This document shows, one piece after another, positions 8,521 through 16,967 of a DNA stretch of 64,000 bases. The translations under genes were made by a program, and so were the position numbers. Source of the stretch: Halovivax asiaticus JCM 14624 (GTDB taxonomy: Archaea; Halobacteriota; Halobacteria; Halobacteriales; Natrialbaceae). Below the pieces are notes generated by a model. The model was not told the origin of the DNA. It ran no database searches and saw only the letters and a program-made list of their open reading frames with translations. The stretch is taken from positions 118,412-182,411 of the forward strand of contig NZ_AOIQ01000009.1 of the NCBI RefSeq assembly GCF_000337515.1, read 5' to 3'. Numbering within the stretch: position 1 is the first letter of the stretch; every line of letters starts with the position of its first letter.

Positions 8521-9648
8521 ATGACTCGAAAACGCGCCGCCGTGATGAGTCTCCTCCTGATGACGAGCCTCCTCGTGATGGCCGTCCCGGGGACCGCCAC
8601 AGCACAAGAATCGAGCAACGAGAGCTTCGCGGGCGCGCACGTCGACTTCGCCGTCGACGGAAACGCGATCACCGACTTCAGCGTCGCCGGTGAACAGACG
8701 TTCAGCGACGTCCGCGTCCAGTCCCAGTCCGACGCCGGTTTCGGTGGAGACATCGATCTCCGTACGATGATGGGTATCGATGGGGCTGGCCTCTCGCTAG
8801 CCGCCCAGACCCAGACCAGTGCGACGATCAGCACCCAGAGCGGCGCCGAGGTGTCCGCGCACGACACGCAACAGGGCCACCTCGTCGTCTCTGCCGGTGG
8901 CAGTTCGCAGATCGTCGAGGCCGACCTCGCTAGCGACGCGTCAGCGTCGGTCGAGGGCGACACCGTCGTCGTCGATTCAGGCGAGCGCGAGGGCGCGTTC
9001 ATCGTCGTCGGTGACGGTGAGGTCGCCGTCAACGAAGACGGCAATGTCGCCGCCGACCTCTCGAGCGACGCGAAACTCGTCTTCCGCTCGTACGCGGAGG
9101 GCGAACGAGACGAACAGGCGAAAGCCGAAGAGGCCCTCATCGCGAACGGTTCGGCCGCGGCCGAACTCGCCGTCGAGCAGCGAGATGGCGAGATCGTGAG
9201 CGAGACGGTCACGTACAGCGAGGAAACGACGACAGAAGTCAGCACCGAGACGAAAAACCAGGTCGAGGTCACGATCGACCGCTCGGTTAGCGAAGGAACG
9301 GTCGTCCTGACGACCGTCTCCGAGGAAGCCGTCGGCTCCGTCGAGAACCTCTCCGTCGCCGTCGACGGCGAGGCGGCCGCCGAGGCCAGTACGATGTCCG
9401 AGCTCGAAGCCGGTGCGGCCGGCGAAGAACCGCGCTACATGGTCACCTCGACGAACGAGGCCCAGGGGGAAGCGACGGTCGCCGTCGCGATCGACCACTT
9501 CTCCGAGCGGACGATGACCATGTCCGGTGAGGACGCAGACGACTCCGAGGGCGACAGTTCGATCCCCGGCGCCGACTCGCTGCCCGGCTTCGGACCGATC
9601 GCCGCGCTGTTCGGCCTGCTCACCGCCGTCGGCGCACGGCTCCGATAA
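8521..9648 (+). CDS. Secreted surface protein with PGF-CTERM-type anchor
   Basis: A 375-residue exported protein of unknown function. Residues 1-27 form a Sec-type signal peptide (basic MTRKR, hydrophobic core, Ala-rich end). The mature part is acidic, rich in Ala/Ser/Val/Glu, and looks beta-repetitive without a recognised enzyme domain. A Ser/Asp/Glu stretch is followed by LPGFGPIAALFGLLTAVG and a final basic ARLR. That is the tripartite PGF-CTERM signal (PGF motif, membrane helix, basic tail) processed by archaeosortase ArtA and replaced by a lipid anchor, as known for haloarchaeal S-layer proteins. The ATG at 8521 is preferred to an earlier in-frame start at 8467 because it begins the signal peptide. 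It follows the kinase by 113 nt. Confidence 0.8.
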   Translation: MTRKRAAVMSLLLMTSLLVMAVPGTATAQESSNESFAGAHVDFAVDGNAITDFSVAGEQTFSDVRVQSQSDAGFGGDIDLRTMMGIDGAGLSLAAQTQTSATISTQSGAEVSAHDTQQGHLVVSAGGSSQIVEADLASDASASVEGDTVVVDSGEREGAFIVVGDGEVAVNEDGNVAADLSSDAKLVFRSYAEGERDEQAKAEEALIANGSAAAELAVEQRDGEIVSETVTYSEETTTEVSTETKNQVEVTIDRSVSEGTVVLTTVSEEAVGSVENLSVAVDGEAAAEASTMSELEAGAAGEEPRYMVTSTNEAQGEATVAVAIDHFSERTMTMSGEDADDSEGDSSIPGADSLPGFGPIAALFGLLTAVGARLR

Positions 9649-9810
9649 CACGATTTCGCGTGGACTGATCCCAACGGCCAGTCGCGAATCGATCGTCGCG
9701 ATTGGAATCGATCCGGTCGATCGCAACTCGAACAGCCCTCCGTACAGACGAGACGACACCCCACTACGGTCGAGCGAACGCTTTTTCCCCCGCCGTGCGG
9801 ATCGCAGTGT

Positions 9811-10404
9811 GTGACTGAACCTGTCCGTGCGGCCCGCCCGGACGACGGGGCGGTCGTGCAGGCCGTCGCCCGCGAGAGCTGGCACGCCGCCTACGACGAC
9901 GTCATCGGGGCCGAGACGGTCGACCGGACGATCGACCGGTGGTACGCACTCGATTCGCTCGCCGACCAGATTACGGACGCCGCCGGCCGGGACGACGCGA
10001 CGTTCCTCGTCTACGAGCGAGTGGATTCATCCGACGGCGACGACGACACCCACGCCGACAGCGCTCGGTCCGGTACAGACGGCGTCGAGCCGATGAAAGC
10101 GGCGTCGAAAATCGTCGGCTTCGCCCACGCCGGGCCGCACCCGGACCGCACAGGCACGGCGAAGCTCTCGCGGATCTACGTCCGCCCGGCCGTCTGGGGC
10201 GACGGCGTCGGGAGCCGGCTTCTGGAGCAAGTTGAACGCGAACTCGGTCCGCACTTCGAGACGTTGTGGCTCGAAGTGCTCGCCGACAACGACGTCGGCG
10301 TCTCCTTCTACGAGGCTACCGGATTCGTGCGGGTTGATGAACAGGAGAGCGTCCTCGGCGACGGCGAGGTTCGTGAGTACATCTACGAGAAAGAGTTGTC
10401 GTAG
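9811..10404 (+). CDS. GNAT-family N-acetyltransferase
   Basis: A 197-residue acetyltransferase starting at GTG 9811. The N-terminal VRAARPDDGAVVQAVARESWHAAY and the acetyl-CoA loop region IYVRPAVWGDGVGSRLLEQVE (motif A, with the G-x-G/A turn) are diagnostic, and VSFYEATGF is motif B. An acidic insertion at about residues 73-92 separates beta-strands 2 and 3. Such proteins acetylate amines of small molecules or protein N-termini using acetyl-CoA; the acceptor is unknown. It stands alone between two unrelated genes. Confidence 0.88.
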   Translation: MTEPVRAARPDDGAVVQAVARESWHAAYDDVIGAETVDRTIDRWYALDSLADQITDAAGRDDATFLVYERVDSSDGDDDTHADSARSGTDGVEPMKAASKIVGFAHAGPHPDRTGTAKLSRIYVRPAVWGDGVGSRLLEQVERELGPHFETLWLEVLADNDVGVSFYEATGFVRVDEQESVLGDGEVREYIYEKELS

Positions 10405-10461
10405 CATCCCATCGCCGTGTAACGGAGTAAGCGTTAAGTTTTACAGCCGGTAATACTACGC

Positions 10462-10719
10462 ATGCCCGAAACGACTCGCGTCAGTCAGAAGGGACAGGCA
10501 ACGATCCCGCAGTCGCTCCGCGAGAAGTTCGATATCGAGCCGGGTGATCAGGTCGTCTGGTGGGAATCTGACGACGGGATCGTCCTGAAAAAACGAGAAC
10601 CGTCGAGCGGTCGCGGCATGCTCGTTCCGGACGACACGACCGAGGAGGAACGCGAAGCCGTCGCCGCGACCCTGGCCGAGGAAATACGAGACCGACGCGA
10701 TAGCGAGTGGACGGAATGA
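10462..10719 (+). CDS. AbrB/MazE-type antitoxin (VapB-like)
   Basis: An 85-residue swapped-hairpin AbrB DNA-binding protein. The N-terminal TRVSQKGQATIPQSLREKF and GDQVVWWESDDGIVLKK strands give the looped-hinge fold. The C-terminal ~35 residues (PDDTTEEEREAVAATLAEEIRDRR) form a charged helix that would wrap the toxin. Its stop overlaps the next gene's start by 4 nt (ATGA), the classical antitoxin-toxin arrangement. It probably represses its own promoter. A TATA-like AAGTTTTACA lies about 25 nt upstream of the start. Confidence 0.9.
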   Translation: MPETTRVSQKGQATIPQSLREKFDIEPGDQVVWWESDDGIVLKKREPSSGRGMLVPDDTTEEEREAVAATLAEEIRDRRDSEWTE

Positions 10720-11120
10720 GTCGGTACACCGTCGACGCCGTCGCGTTCATCCGCTACCTCGTCGACAGTCTTCCGCCGACCGTTGACGAGATATTCCGCC
10801 AAGCGGAGTCCGGTGACGCAACGCTCTACCTGCCGACGATCGCTGCGATCGAGTCTGTGTACCGAATTCAAAAGCGCGAGGAAATTGCAGGTGTTCCTGT
10901 CGAAGCCGATGCGACGGCAATCGTCGATCGACTCGAAACCGATCTCCCACTCACCGTCGTCGATCACGATAGTGACGAGCTCTCAGTACTGGCTCCGCAC
11001 GTTCCACACCTGTCTATCCACGACGCAATGATCGTCGCCAGCCACGACCGACTCGACACGGACGCAATTCTTTCGAGTGACTCGGTCATCGCCGACCACG
11101 CCACCGTCCGGTGGGAATGA
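10716..11120 (+). CDS. PIN-domain ribonuclease toxin (VapC-like)
   Basis: A 134-residue PIN-domain protein. Expected acidic metal ligands are seen as YTVDAVAFIRYL (Asp7), the Glu in AAIESVYRI, and the SIHDAMIVASH aspartate, with a final Asp near ILSSDSVIAD. PIN toxins cleave tRNA or other RNA when released from the antitoxin. The ATG at 10716 overlaps the antitoxin stop, so the pair is translationally coupled. An in-frame ATG three codons earlier lies inside the antitoxin and is less likely. VapC identity is by fold and context. Confidence 0.88.
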   Translation: MSRYTVDAVAFIRYLVDSLPPTVDEIFRQAESGDATLYLPTIAAIESVYRIQKREEIAGVPVEADATAIVDRLETDLPLTVVDHDSDELSVLAPHVPHLSIHDAMIVASHDRLDTDAILSSDSVIADHATVRWE

Positions 11121-11293
11121 GGACAGGCGGCGGATGGGATATTACCCCAGGAGTCGTCACCTTGGTCCGTCGTCGCTCGGAATAGAGCGGAGCGGTACCG
11201 GTTTGGACGAGTGAGGGGTGGGAATCAATACAAATAGTTGCCGATCGTTTTCGGCGCCAAAAGTATATACTCATAGTCAGGAAAGACACGGCT

Positions 11294-11581
11294 ATGGACA
11301 CGTCCGAGGAAACAGCCACCGATGGTGGTGCGGCTCCTGGTATCGACCAGGAAGCACTCTACGCCACCGTCTATGCCGCAACGAGAGAGGCGATGCTCGC
11401 GACGGTTGCAACAATTGTGTACCTGGTACTTGCCGCGTTCTTCGTCTTCGGTGGTGTGGACCTCGCCCTTTCTAACTCGGGGACAGGAAGTATCGTCTGG
11501 GGAAGTTGCGTGAGTATGGTCGGAGTCGTCATCGCTGCGGAGGCGACAGGCGTCACATCACTGTCGAGTCGCTTTCGGTGA
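11294..11581 (+). CDS. Small two-helix membrane protein, unknown function
   Basis: A 95-residue protein not recognised as any named family. After an acidic N-terminus (MDTSEETATDGGAAPG) there are two hydrophobic segments: about residues 34-54 (LATVATIVYLVLAAFFVFGG) and 63-83 (GTGSIVWGSCVSMVGVVIAA). They are separated by a short loop. A TATA-like AGTATATAC at 11263-11271 lies 25-30 nt before the ATG, consistent with a leaderless transcript and supporting a real gene. Neighbours are the toxin-antitoxin pair and a divergent monooxygenase. Confidence 0.6.
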   Translation: MDTSEETATDGGAAPGIDQEALYATVYAATREAMLATVATIVYLVLAAFFVFGGVDLALSNSGTGSIVWGSCVSMVGVVIAAEATGVTSLSSRFR

Positions 11582-11696
11582 GGACTGGAACCGTCCGCCG
11601 ATACGTCCATGAGGAAAATCGACGACGGTCACCGATCGACGGGGATGTCGACAACCGAGGATGACTATCCGGGGCGCAGCACAACAGTTCGGTGTC

Positions 11697-12017
11697 CTAT
11701 ACAGGTGGATCTGCCGACTCACCGAAGCCGCTTCCGTACGTTTCGACGACTTCCGTGATGGTGACCTCGTAGGCGTCGTACCACTCGGTCCAGCGCTGCT
11801 TGGCTCGTTCGTGGGTGTCATCCGCTCCGAACTCCTCGAGCGCGTCCAGAGACTCCCAGTAGTAGACGACCAACACCTCGTCACTCTCCGGGTCGTTCCA
11901 CGTGCGTTTGCCGCGATAGCCGTCCGTCGTTTCCGCCACAACCTGTATCGCGTCGTTTAACTCGTGGAACTGCGCGTCGTAGTCACCGGGGTCGAGACGG
12001 AACGTGACCAGATACAT
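11697..12017 (-). CDS. Antibiotic-biosynthesis-monooxygenase (ABM) domain protein
   Basis: A 106-residue dimeric alpha-beta barrel (ferredoxin-like) protein. It begins MYLVTFRLDPGDYDAQFHELNDAI, continues through a YRGKRTWNDPESDEVLVVYYWES strand pair, and has a helix with SLDALEEF and an AKQRWTEWYDAY stretch. This is the usual layout of ABM/heme-degrading-like small proteins. No specific ligand residues can be assigned. It stands alone on the minus strand, with its promoter region toward the Bat-type regulator. Confidence 0.72.
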   Translation of the reverse strand: MYLVTFRLDPGDYDAQFHELNDAIQVVAETTDGYRGKRTWNDPESDEVLVVYYWESLDALEEFGADDTHERAKQRWTEWYDAYEVTITEVVETYGSGFGESADPPV

Positions 12018-12302
12018 CGATACCGCTCACCAGGGGTCGCTGTTCAAAAGTCTCTCCGACACGGACACGGGAGCAGTCGGACAGTTCCGAAGCCCGCGAC
12101 ACACGAGACTCGCTTCGAAGGGACGAAGACGACAGCGGACTGGCAGAATAGTGGCGTCGCCTCCGTCTCCGCACGGGGCAAATCGACACGTCCCCACTCC
12201 CGTTCCGTCGGTCGTACAGAAAACAGACCGACCGGCTGTTGGAACGGTCCGGAAGTGAAGCGGAGCGACTAACCCAAAAGGGAGACGCGCTAGTCAGCTA
12301 GT

Positions 12303-12953
12303 ATGGCTATTGAAGCCGCATTCACCCTCCAGCGAGCGGACTTTCCGTTGAATGCAGTCTTCGAGCAGTTGACGGACGTCACGGTCGAGCTAGATCGTGT
12401 AGTACCGACGGGTGAGGCTGTCATCCCGTACTTCTGGATCTCCGCAGACGACACCGACAAGCTCACGACCGATTTGAGCGAAGATATCGGGATCGATCAG
12501 ATCAAAGTGATCGACAAAGTGGAGAAACAGATGTTCGTCCGTATCGACTGGAACCTCGCCCACGAGAGTATTCTCACGGCGATTGTCAACACCGATATTA
12601 CGCTCCTTTCCGGCATCGGCACTGAAGAGCGCTGGACCTTCGAACTCCGTGCGAGCGAACAACAGGATCTCTCCGCTTTTCAGACGTACTGCCAGGACCA
12701 CGATATCCCGATCGAGCTGACCGAACTCCACGCAATTTCATCGCTCAGGTCTGACCGAGAGTACGATCTGACCGACGGGCAACGAAACGCGCTAGAACTG
12801 GCGTATTCGAGCGGCTACTTCGACTCGCCACGAGACGCAACGCAGGCCGATCTCGCAGCAGAACTCGGCATCACCCGCCAGGCGGTTTCATCACGGTTGC
12901 AACGCGGCATGCGACGCCTCGTCGCGAGCAGCCTCATCACTCCCGACGAGTAG
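12303..12953 (+). CDS. Bat-type helix-turn-helix transcriptional regulator
   Basis: A 216-residue haloarchaeal regulator. Residues 1-~155 form the alpha-beta N-terminal domain seen in bacterio-opsin activator relatives (AIEAAFTLQRADFPLNAVFEQL...). Residues ~160-212 are the HTH_10 domain: LTDGQRNALELAYSSGYFDSPR followed by ATQADLAAELGITRQAVSSRLQRG. These proteins act as single-component sensors or transcription factors; the signal is unknown. The start ATG is preceded by CTAGTCAGCTAGT, a short direct repeat of CTAG. The HalOD1 gene follows 76 nt downstream. Confidence 0.88.
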   Translation: MAIEAAFTLQRADFPLNAVFEQLTDVTVELDRVVPTGEAVIPYFWISADDTDKLTTDLSEDIGIDQIKVIDKVEKQMFVRIDWNLAHESILTAIVNTDITLLSGIGTEERWTFELRASEQQDLSAFQTYCQDHDIPIELTELHAISSLRSDREYDLTDGQRNALELAYSSGYFDSPRDATQADLAAELGITRQAVSSRLQRGMRRLVASSLITPDE

Positions 12954-13029
12954 CTATCGCCACCCCGCATAAAGACGTATTGCACGAGCAAAAGACACCC
13001 TCTCCCCCGTCGACCGACTCTAGTTATTG

Positions 13030-13371
13030 ATGGACCAATTTTGCTCGATACCTGCGAATCCGGAGATCACCGAGTCGCTGAGCCCGATCGAATTCGATGG
13101 AGAAACTGACTCGTTCCAGGCGACGTACGACAACACCCGTGACTCGACGAGTTTGGCGATCGTCTCGGTTGTTGCGACCGCACTCGACAGAGCGCCGCGA
13201 AGCCTGACACCGCTCCAATCCGTCATCGAGACGGACGCACTCGATAAACTGGCGACCGAGTCGGCCCCCGGTTTCGGAACCTGCGACAACATTTCGTTCG
13301 AATATGAAGGGTTTACCATCACGGTCACGAGCGAAGACGTCATCGAGGCGAACCCGATCGAAGGGGCATAA
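13030..13371 (+). CDS. HalOD1 output-domain protein
   Basis: A 113-residue protein that is essentially one HalOD1 domain. It has an FQATYDNTRDSTSLAIVSVVATALDRAP helix, a LTPLQSVIETDALDKL segment and the terminal strand pair FEYEGFTITVTSEDVIEA. In haloarchaea this domain occurs alone or as an output module of two-component proteins, and its biochemical role is not established. The ATG at 13030 is chosen over the adjoining TTG at 13027. It follows the Bat regulator on the same strand and may belong to the same sensory theme. Confidence 0.8.
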   Translation: MDQFCSIPANPEITESLSPIEFDGETDSFQATYDNTRDSTSLAIVSVVATALDRAPRSLTPLQSVIETDALDKLATESAPGFGTCDNISFEYEGFTITVTSEDVIEANPIEGA

Positions 13372-13472
13372 TCGGCAGGATCCGTCCGTATCGAGATTTG
13401 ACGCTGGGTGGAGAAGCTCGCGAATGGAGACAGTAACGCCTGCTGCTATCGTTCCGACCAGCTGAACGGCGA

Positions 13473-14849
13473 TTAGATCGTCGTCTCCGCTTCCTCGGTA
13501 TCGACGACCTCGACTCCCCGGTTGTTGACCGCCATCGGATCGAGACCGACCTCCTGGAGGAACTGTTTGTACTCGCGCTCGCACTGTTCGGCGTCCTTTT
13601 GCTTGTCGCTGGCGCGGTCACAGAGCGCGACCAGGTTCTCCGGGACGTCGTTCTGGTAGACGATCCAGTGGTTGATCAGGTCCGAGAGTCGGCGGATGGG
13701 ACTGGTGAAGTGGCCGTAGATCTCGAAGTTGAGCGCGTGGTGACCGCCGAAGGGATCGTTCATGTACTTCGCGCGGGGCATCACCTTCATCACGGCCCAC
13801 TGGATCTTGTCGAGCTGGCGGCCGGGCGCCTCCTCTAAGGTGGCGTTGACGGCTTTTCGCGGGTCGTCCCACTTGTCGCCGGGGATCGAGACGCCGTCGA
13901 GTTCCTGAATCTCCTGGAGCGCCTTGGACCACTCGTCGGGGCTGGGCTGTGGGTGGACGCGGTACATCGCTTCCACCCCGCGGTCCCACATGAGCGTGTG
14001 CGTGACGGCCTTGTTGGCCTTCAGCATGCACTCCTCGATGATGGTGTGGGCGCGATCGCGAGAGGGGTTGAGGACGAGTGAGCCGTCCTCCTTGCGCTGT
14101 TCGTGCATCTGGTCGGCAAGTTCGTAGACGAGCGCGTTCTCCTCGTGCAGCGGAGCGTCCGGGTCGTCGAGTCGGTTCTCGGCCTGACTGTAGGTGAGGC
14201 GCTCGTCGGACTCGATGACGGACTTGTAGATGTCGATCGACTCGTAGCCGAGGTGCTCTTTGTCCAAGTGCATCTCGACCGTGTGGGCGAAGCGCTCCTC
14301 GTTGGGAACGAGCGAGCAGACCGACTCCGCAAGGATCGGCGGCAGCATGTGGATGGTGTACCCCGGCAGGTAGACCGTGTTCCCGCGCTCGACGGCCTCG
14401 GCCCACATCGCCGACTCGGGGTGGACGTAGTGGGTGACGTCAGCGATGTGCACCCAGAGGACGTACTCGTCCTCGCGCTCCTCGACGGAGATGGCGTCGT
14501 CGAAGTCCTGGGCGTCGATCGGATCCGTCGTCCACGTCGTCAGGTCGCGTAAGTCCCGACGGTCGTCGATCGCCTCGTCGATGTCGTCCTGGACGTCGCC
14601 CGTCAGCGCTTCGGCCTCCTGTTGGACCGCCTCGGGGAACTCGTCGCGGATCTCGAACTTCTCGAAGAGGTCGTCGCGCTTGTTTGCCAGGTGGCGCGCC
14701 AACTCCTCGTCGATCAGGACGGGACCCTGCCCCTCGGCCGTGCCGGCTTCGGCCTGGGCATCGTCCGCCGCCTGATCGGCGTCGGCGGCTGCTTCCTCGG
14801 CGTCGTCTGCGGCCGGCGTCTCCTCGCCGACCGGTGCGTCATCGCTCAT
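13473..14849 (-). CDS. rnr: RNB-domain ribonuclease (RNase II/R family)
   Basis: A 458-residue 3'-5' exoribonuclease. Residues 1-55 are an acidic Ala/Asp/Glu tail. The RNB catalytic domain starts near residue 95, with TDPIDAQDFDDAIS holding the clustered aspartates that bind magnesium. It continues through YTIHMLPPILAESVCSL, LVLNPSRDRAHTIIEECMLKAN and HFTSPIRRLSDLINHW. The S1 and cold-shock RNA-binding domains of bacterial RNase R are absent, as usual for haloarchaeal members. The ATG at 14849 is selected because AAGGAGGGG lies just upstream and the N-terminus begins at the acidic tail. It is divergent from the ABC exporter genes. Confidence 0.93.
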   Translation of the reverse strand: MSDDAPVGEETPAADDAEEAAADADQAADDAQAEAGTAEGQGPVLIDEELARHLANKRDDLFEKFEIRDEFPEAVQQEAEALTGDVQDDIDEAIDDRRDLRDLTTWTTDPIDAQDFDDAISVEEREDEYVLWVHIADVTHYVHPESAMWAEAVERGNTVYLPGYTIHMLPPILAESVCSLVPNEERFAHTVEMHLDKEHLGYESIDIYKSVIESDERLTYSQAENRLDDPDAPLHEENALVYELADQMHEQRKEDGSLVLNPSRDRAHTIIEECMLKANKAVTHTLMWDRGVEAMYRVHPQPSPDEWSKALQEIQELDGVSIPGDKWDDPRKAVNATLEEAPGRQLDKIQWAVMKVMPRAKYMNDPFGGHHALNFEIYGHFTSPIRRLSDLINHWIVYQNDVPENLVALCDRASDKQKDAEQCEREYKQFLQEVGLDPMAVNNRGVEVVDTEEAETTI

Positions 14850-14966
14850 AGCCCCTCCTTGGAGCGACCGGGTGAAAGTCGTGTCGGGACCCGGACCCTC
14901 GCCGACTGACGATGGCGACAGGGACTGATGAAAACGCTTACACGTTGGGGCCGGAAACCGCCGGTC

Positions 14967-16013
14967 ATGGCCGCCATCCAACTCAGCGGCGTCACGAAGA
15001 CCTACGGTGACGTCGCCGCCCTCCGCGGCATCGACCTCACCGTCGAGCGCGGCGAGGTCTTCGGCTTCCTTGGTCCCAACGGGGCCGGCAAGTCGACGAC
15101 GATCGATATCCTCCTTCGCTATACGCACCCGACCGACGGTCGCGTCGAGGTCCTCGGCCACGACGTGGCGACCGATCCCGTCGCCGTCCGGCGCGAGACC
15201 GGCGTCCTCCCCGAGGGCTTCGCCCCCTTCGAGACGATGACCGGGCGCCAGCACGTCGAGTACGCCATCGAGGCGAACGCGGCCGACGACGATCCCGACG
15301 AATTGCTCGAACGCGTCGACGTGGCCCACGCCGCCGATCGTCTTGCGACCGGCTACTCGAAGGGGATGGCCCAGCGCCTCACCCTCGCGACGGCACTCGT
15401 CGGCGAACCGGACCTGCTCATCCTCGACGAACCGTCGACGGGACTCGACCCGCACGGCGTCCGGACGATGCGCGAGATCGTGCGCGAGGAGTGCGACCGG
15501 GGCGCGACGGTGTTCTTCTCGAGTCACATTTTAGAACAGGTCGAGGCGGTCGCCGACCGCGTGGGTATCCTGAGCGACGGCCAACTTCTCACCGTCGACA
15601 CGATCGACGGCCTCCGCGACGGCGTCGGTGCGACCGGCGAACTGACCGTGACGCTCGAACCCGATGCGGCCGGTCCGACCGAGTCAACCGGGAGCCCCGG
15701 TGGGACCGCGACCGCAACGGCACCCGGGAGCCGCAGTGAGGCTGCCGGGTCGTCGACCAGAGGATCGGACCAACGGGCCCCAGCGAATCCGAGCCAGCGA
15801 TCCGTCGCCGATCCTGTCGCCGTCGTCGAGGCGATCGATGGAGTCGAGGCCGTCCGCCGGCACGGCGACGAACTGATCGTCACCTGCCGCCGCGAGGCGA
15901 AGCTGGGCGTCCTCGACGAACTGCGTGACGCGGGCCTGGCGATCCACGACTTCACCACCGAGGAGACGTCGCTCGAGGATCTCTTCGTCTCCTACACGGA
16001 GGGCGAGCGATGA
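14967..16013 (+). CDS. ABC transporter ATP-binding protein
   Basis: A 348-residue ATPase subunit of an ABC-2 exporter. Walker A GPNGAGKST is at residues 36-44, the YSKGMAQRL signature near 133-141, LLILDEPSTGLDP Walker B next, and the switch histidine in FFSSHILEQ. The C-terminal third contains an insert rich in Thr/Ser/Pro/Gly (about 233-280) before a small alpha-beta domain (AVEAIDGVEAVRRHGDELIVT). An earlier in-frame ATG at 14928 would add an atypical 13-residue basic leader. The stop overlaps the permease start by 4 nt (ATGA), so the two subunits are coupled. Substrate is unknown. Confidence 0.92.
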   Translation: MAAIQLSGVTKTYGDVAALRGIDLTVERGEVFGFLGPNGAGKSTTIDILLRYTHPTDGRVEVLGHDVATDPVAVRRETGVLPEGFAPFETMTGRQHVEYAIEANAADDDPDELLERVDVAHAADRLATGYSKGMAQRLTLATALVGEPDLLILDEPSTGLDPHGVRTMREIVREECDRGATVFFSSHILEQVEAVADRVGILSDGQLLTVDTIDGLRDGVGATGELTVTLEPDAAGPTESTGSPGGTATATAPGSRSEAAGSSTRGSDQRAPANPSQRSVADPVAVVEAIDGVEAVRRHGDELIVTCRREAKLGVLDELRDAGLAIHDFTTEETSLEDLFVSYTEGER

Positions 16014-16825
16014 GCTGGACGCGTATCGCTCAGAAGGAGATCGGCGACCTTCGGCGGAATCGCCAGCTCTACGGGATGGGCGTGCTGTTCGCCGCGATGT
16101 TCGGCCTGCTCGGCTACGTCCACGCGAACTCGGTGAACGATGGATTCGGCTCACCGAACGAGTTGATCATGCTGATCGGAATGCTCGGCATGTACATCGT
16201 TCCGGCCGTCGCGCTCATGCTTTCGTACGAGAGTATCGTCAAGCGCCGGCACAACGGCCAGTTGGAACTCCTGCTCGGATTCCCCCACCACCGTCGTGAC
16301 GTCGTCCTCGGCGGGTACGTCGGCCGGTTTCTGGTCGTCGCGGCAGTGATCGTCGGCGGGCTCTGGGTCTGCGGGATGGTCGTCGTCCTCATGGGGGCGG
16401 CGGTCCCCGGTGCGGCCTACATGACGTTCCTGTTCGTCTCGCTCGTGCTCGCGCTGGCCTACACGGCCGCCGGGATCGCCATCTCGGCGAGCGTTCGCTC
16501 GCCATCGTGGGCGTCGGTCACCACGTTCAGCGTGTACCTCATGTTCGTCCTCGCCTGGCGAATCGTTCCCTCGGGTCTCGCGTATCTGCTAAACGGGTTC
16601 GAGCGGCCAGCCACCTCGCCGTGGTGGACGGAGTACGTCATGACGCTGTCGCCGAACCTGGCCGTCGAAGAGATTTTCGTGCGGACGCTTCCCGAATCGA
16701 CCGCCGAGTCGATCGCGCTAGCTGGGAGTGGTTCCGGCGTCGAATTCGCCGTGATCGTCCTACTGGCCTGGATCGTCCTGCTTCCCCTCGCCGGCTACCT
16801 GCGGTTCGACCGAACCGACCTCTAG
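16010..16825 (+). CDS. ABC-2 type transporter permease
   Basis: A 271-residue membrane protein with six predicted helices, after an N-terminal amphipathic stretch (MSWTRIAQKEIGDLRRNRQLYG) typical of NosY-like ABC-2 permeases. The helices start at about residues 23, 61, 103, 131, 165 and 243, and an extracellular loop of about 60 residues lies between helices 5 and 6. It has no ATPase motif and works with the preceding gene, whose stop it overlaps. Haloarchaeal genomes contain many such pairs; the cargo cannot be deduced. Confidence 0.88.
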   Translation: MSWTRIAQKEIGDLRRNRQLYGMGVLFAAMFGLLGYVHANSVNDGFGSPNELIMLIGMLGMYIVPAVALMLSYESIVKRRHNGQLELLLGFPHHRRDVVLGGYVGRFLVVAAVIVGGLWVCGMVVVLMGAAVPGAAYMTFLFVSLVLALAYTAAGIAISASVRSPSWASVTTFSVYLMFVLAWRIVPSGLAYLLNGFERPATSPWWTEYVMTLSPNLAVEEIFVRTLPESTAESIALAGSGSGVEFAVIVLLAWIVLLPLAGYLRFDRTDL

Positions 16826-16967
16826 GCTCGTTCGAACGGGCCAGCGATTGCACGTCGTAGCCCACCTGACCGGTACCGTCGTGTGAGCACCACCCATGCA
16901 CGGTTGGAACGCCTTGCCGTCCCAGTTCCATCGGCGAGCCGCCCAGTGCGTCGCGTCGAGATCGCGC

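Noticed and set aside
13473..15527. Longer RNase R-like protein with an N-terminal extension
   Set aside because: The extra part is antisense to the ABC transporter gene; a strong ribosome-binding site marks ATG 14849.
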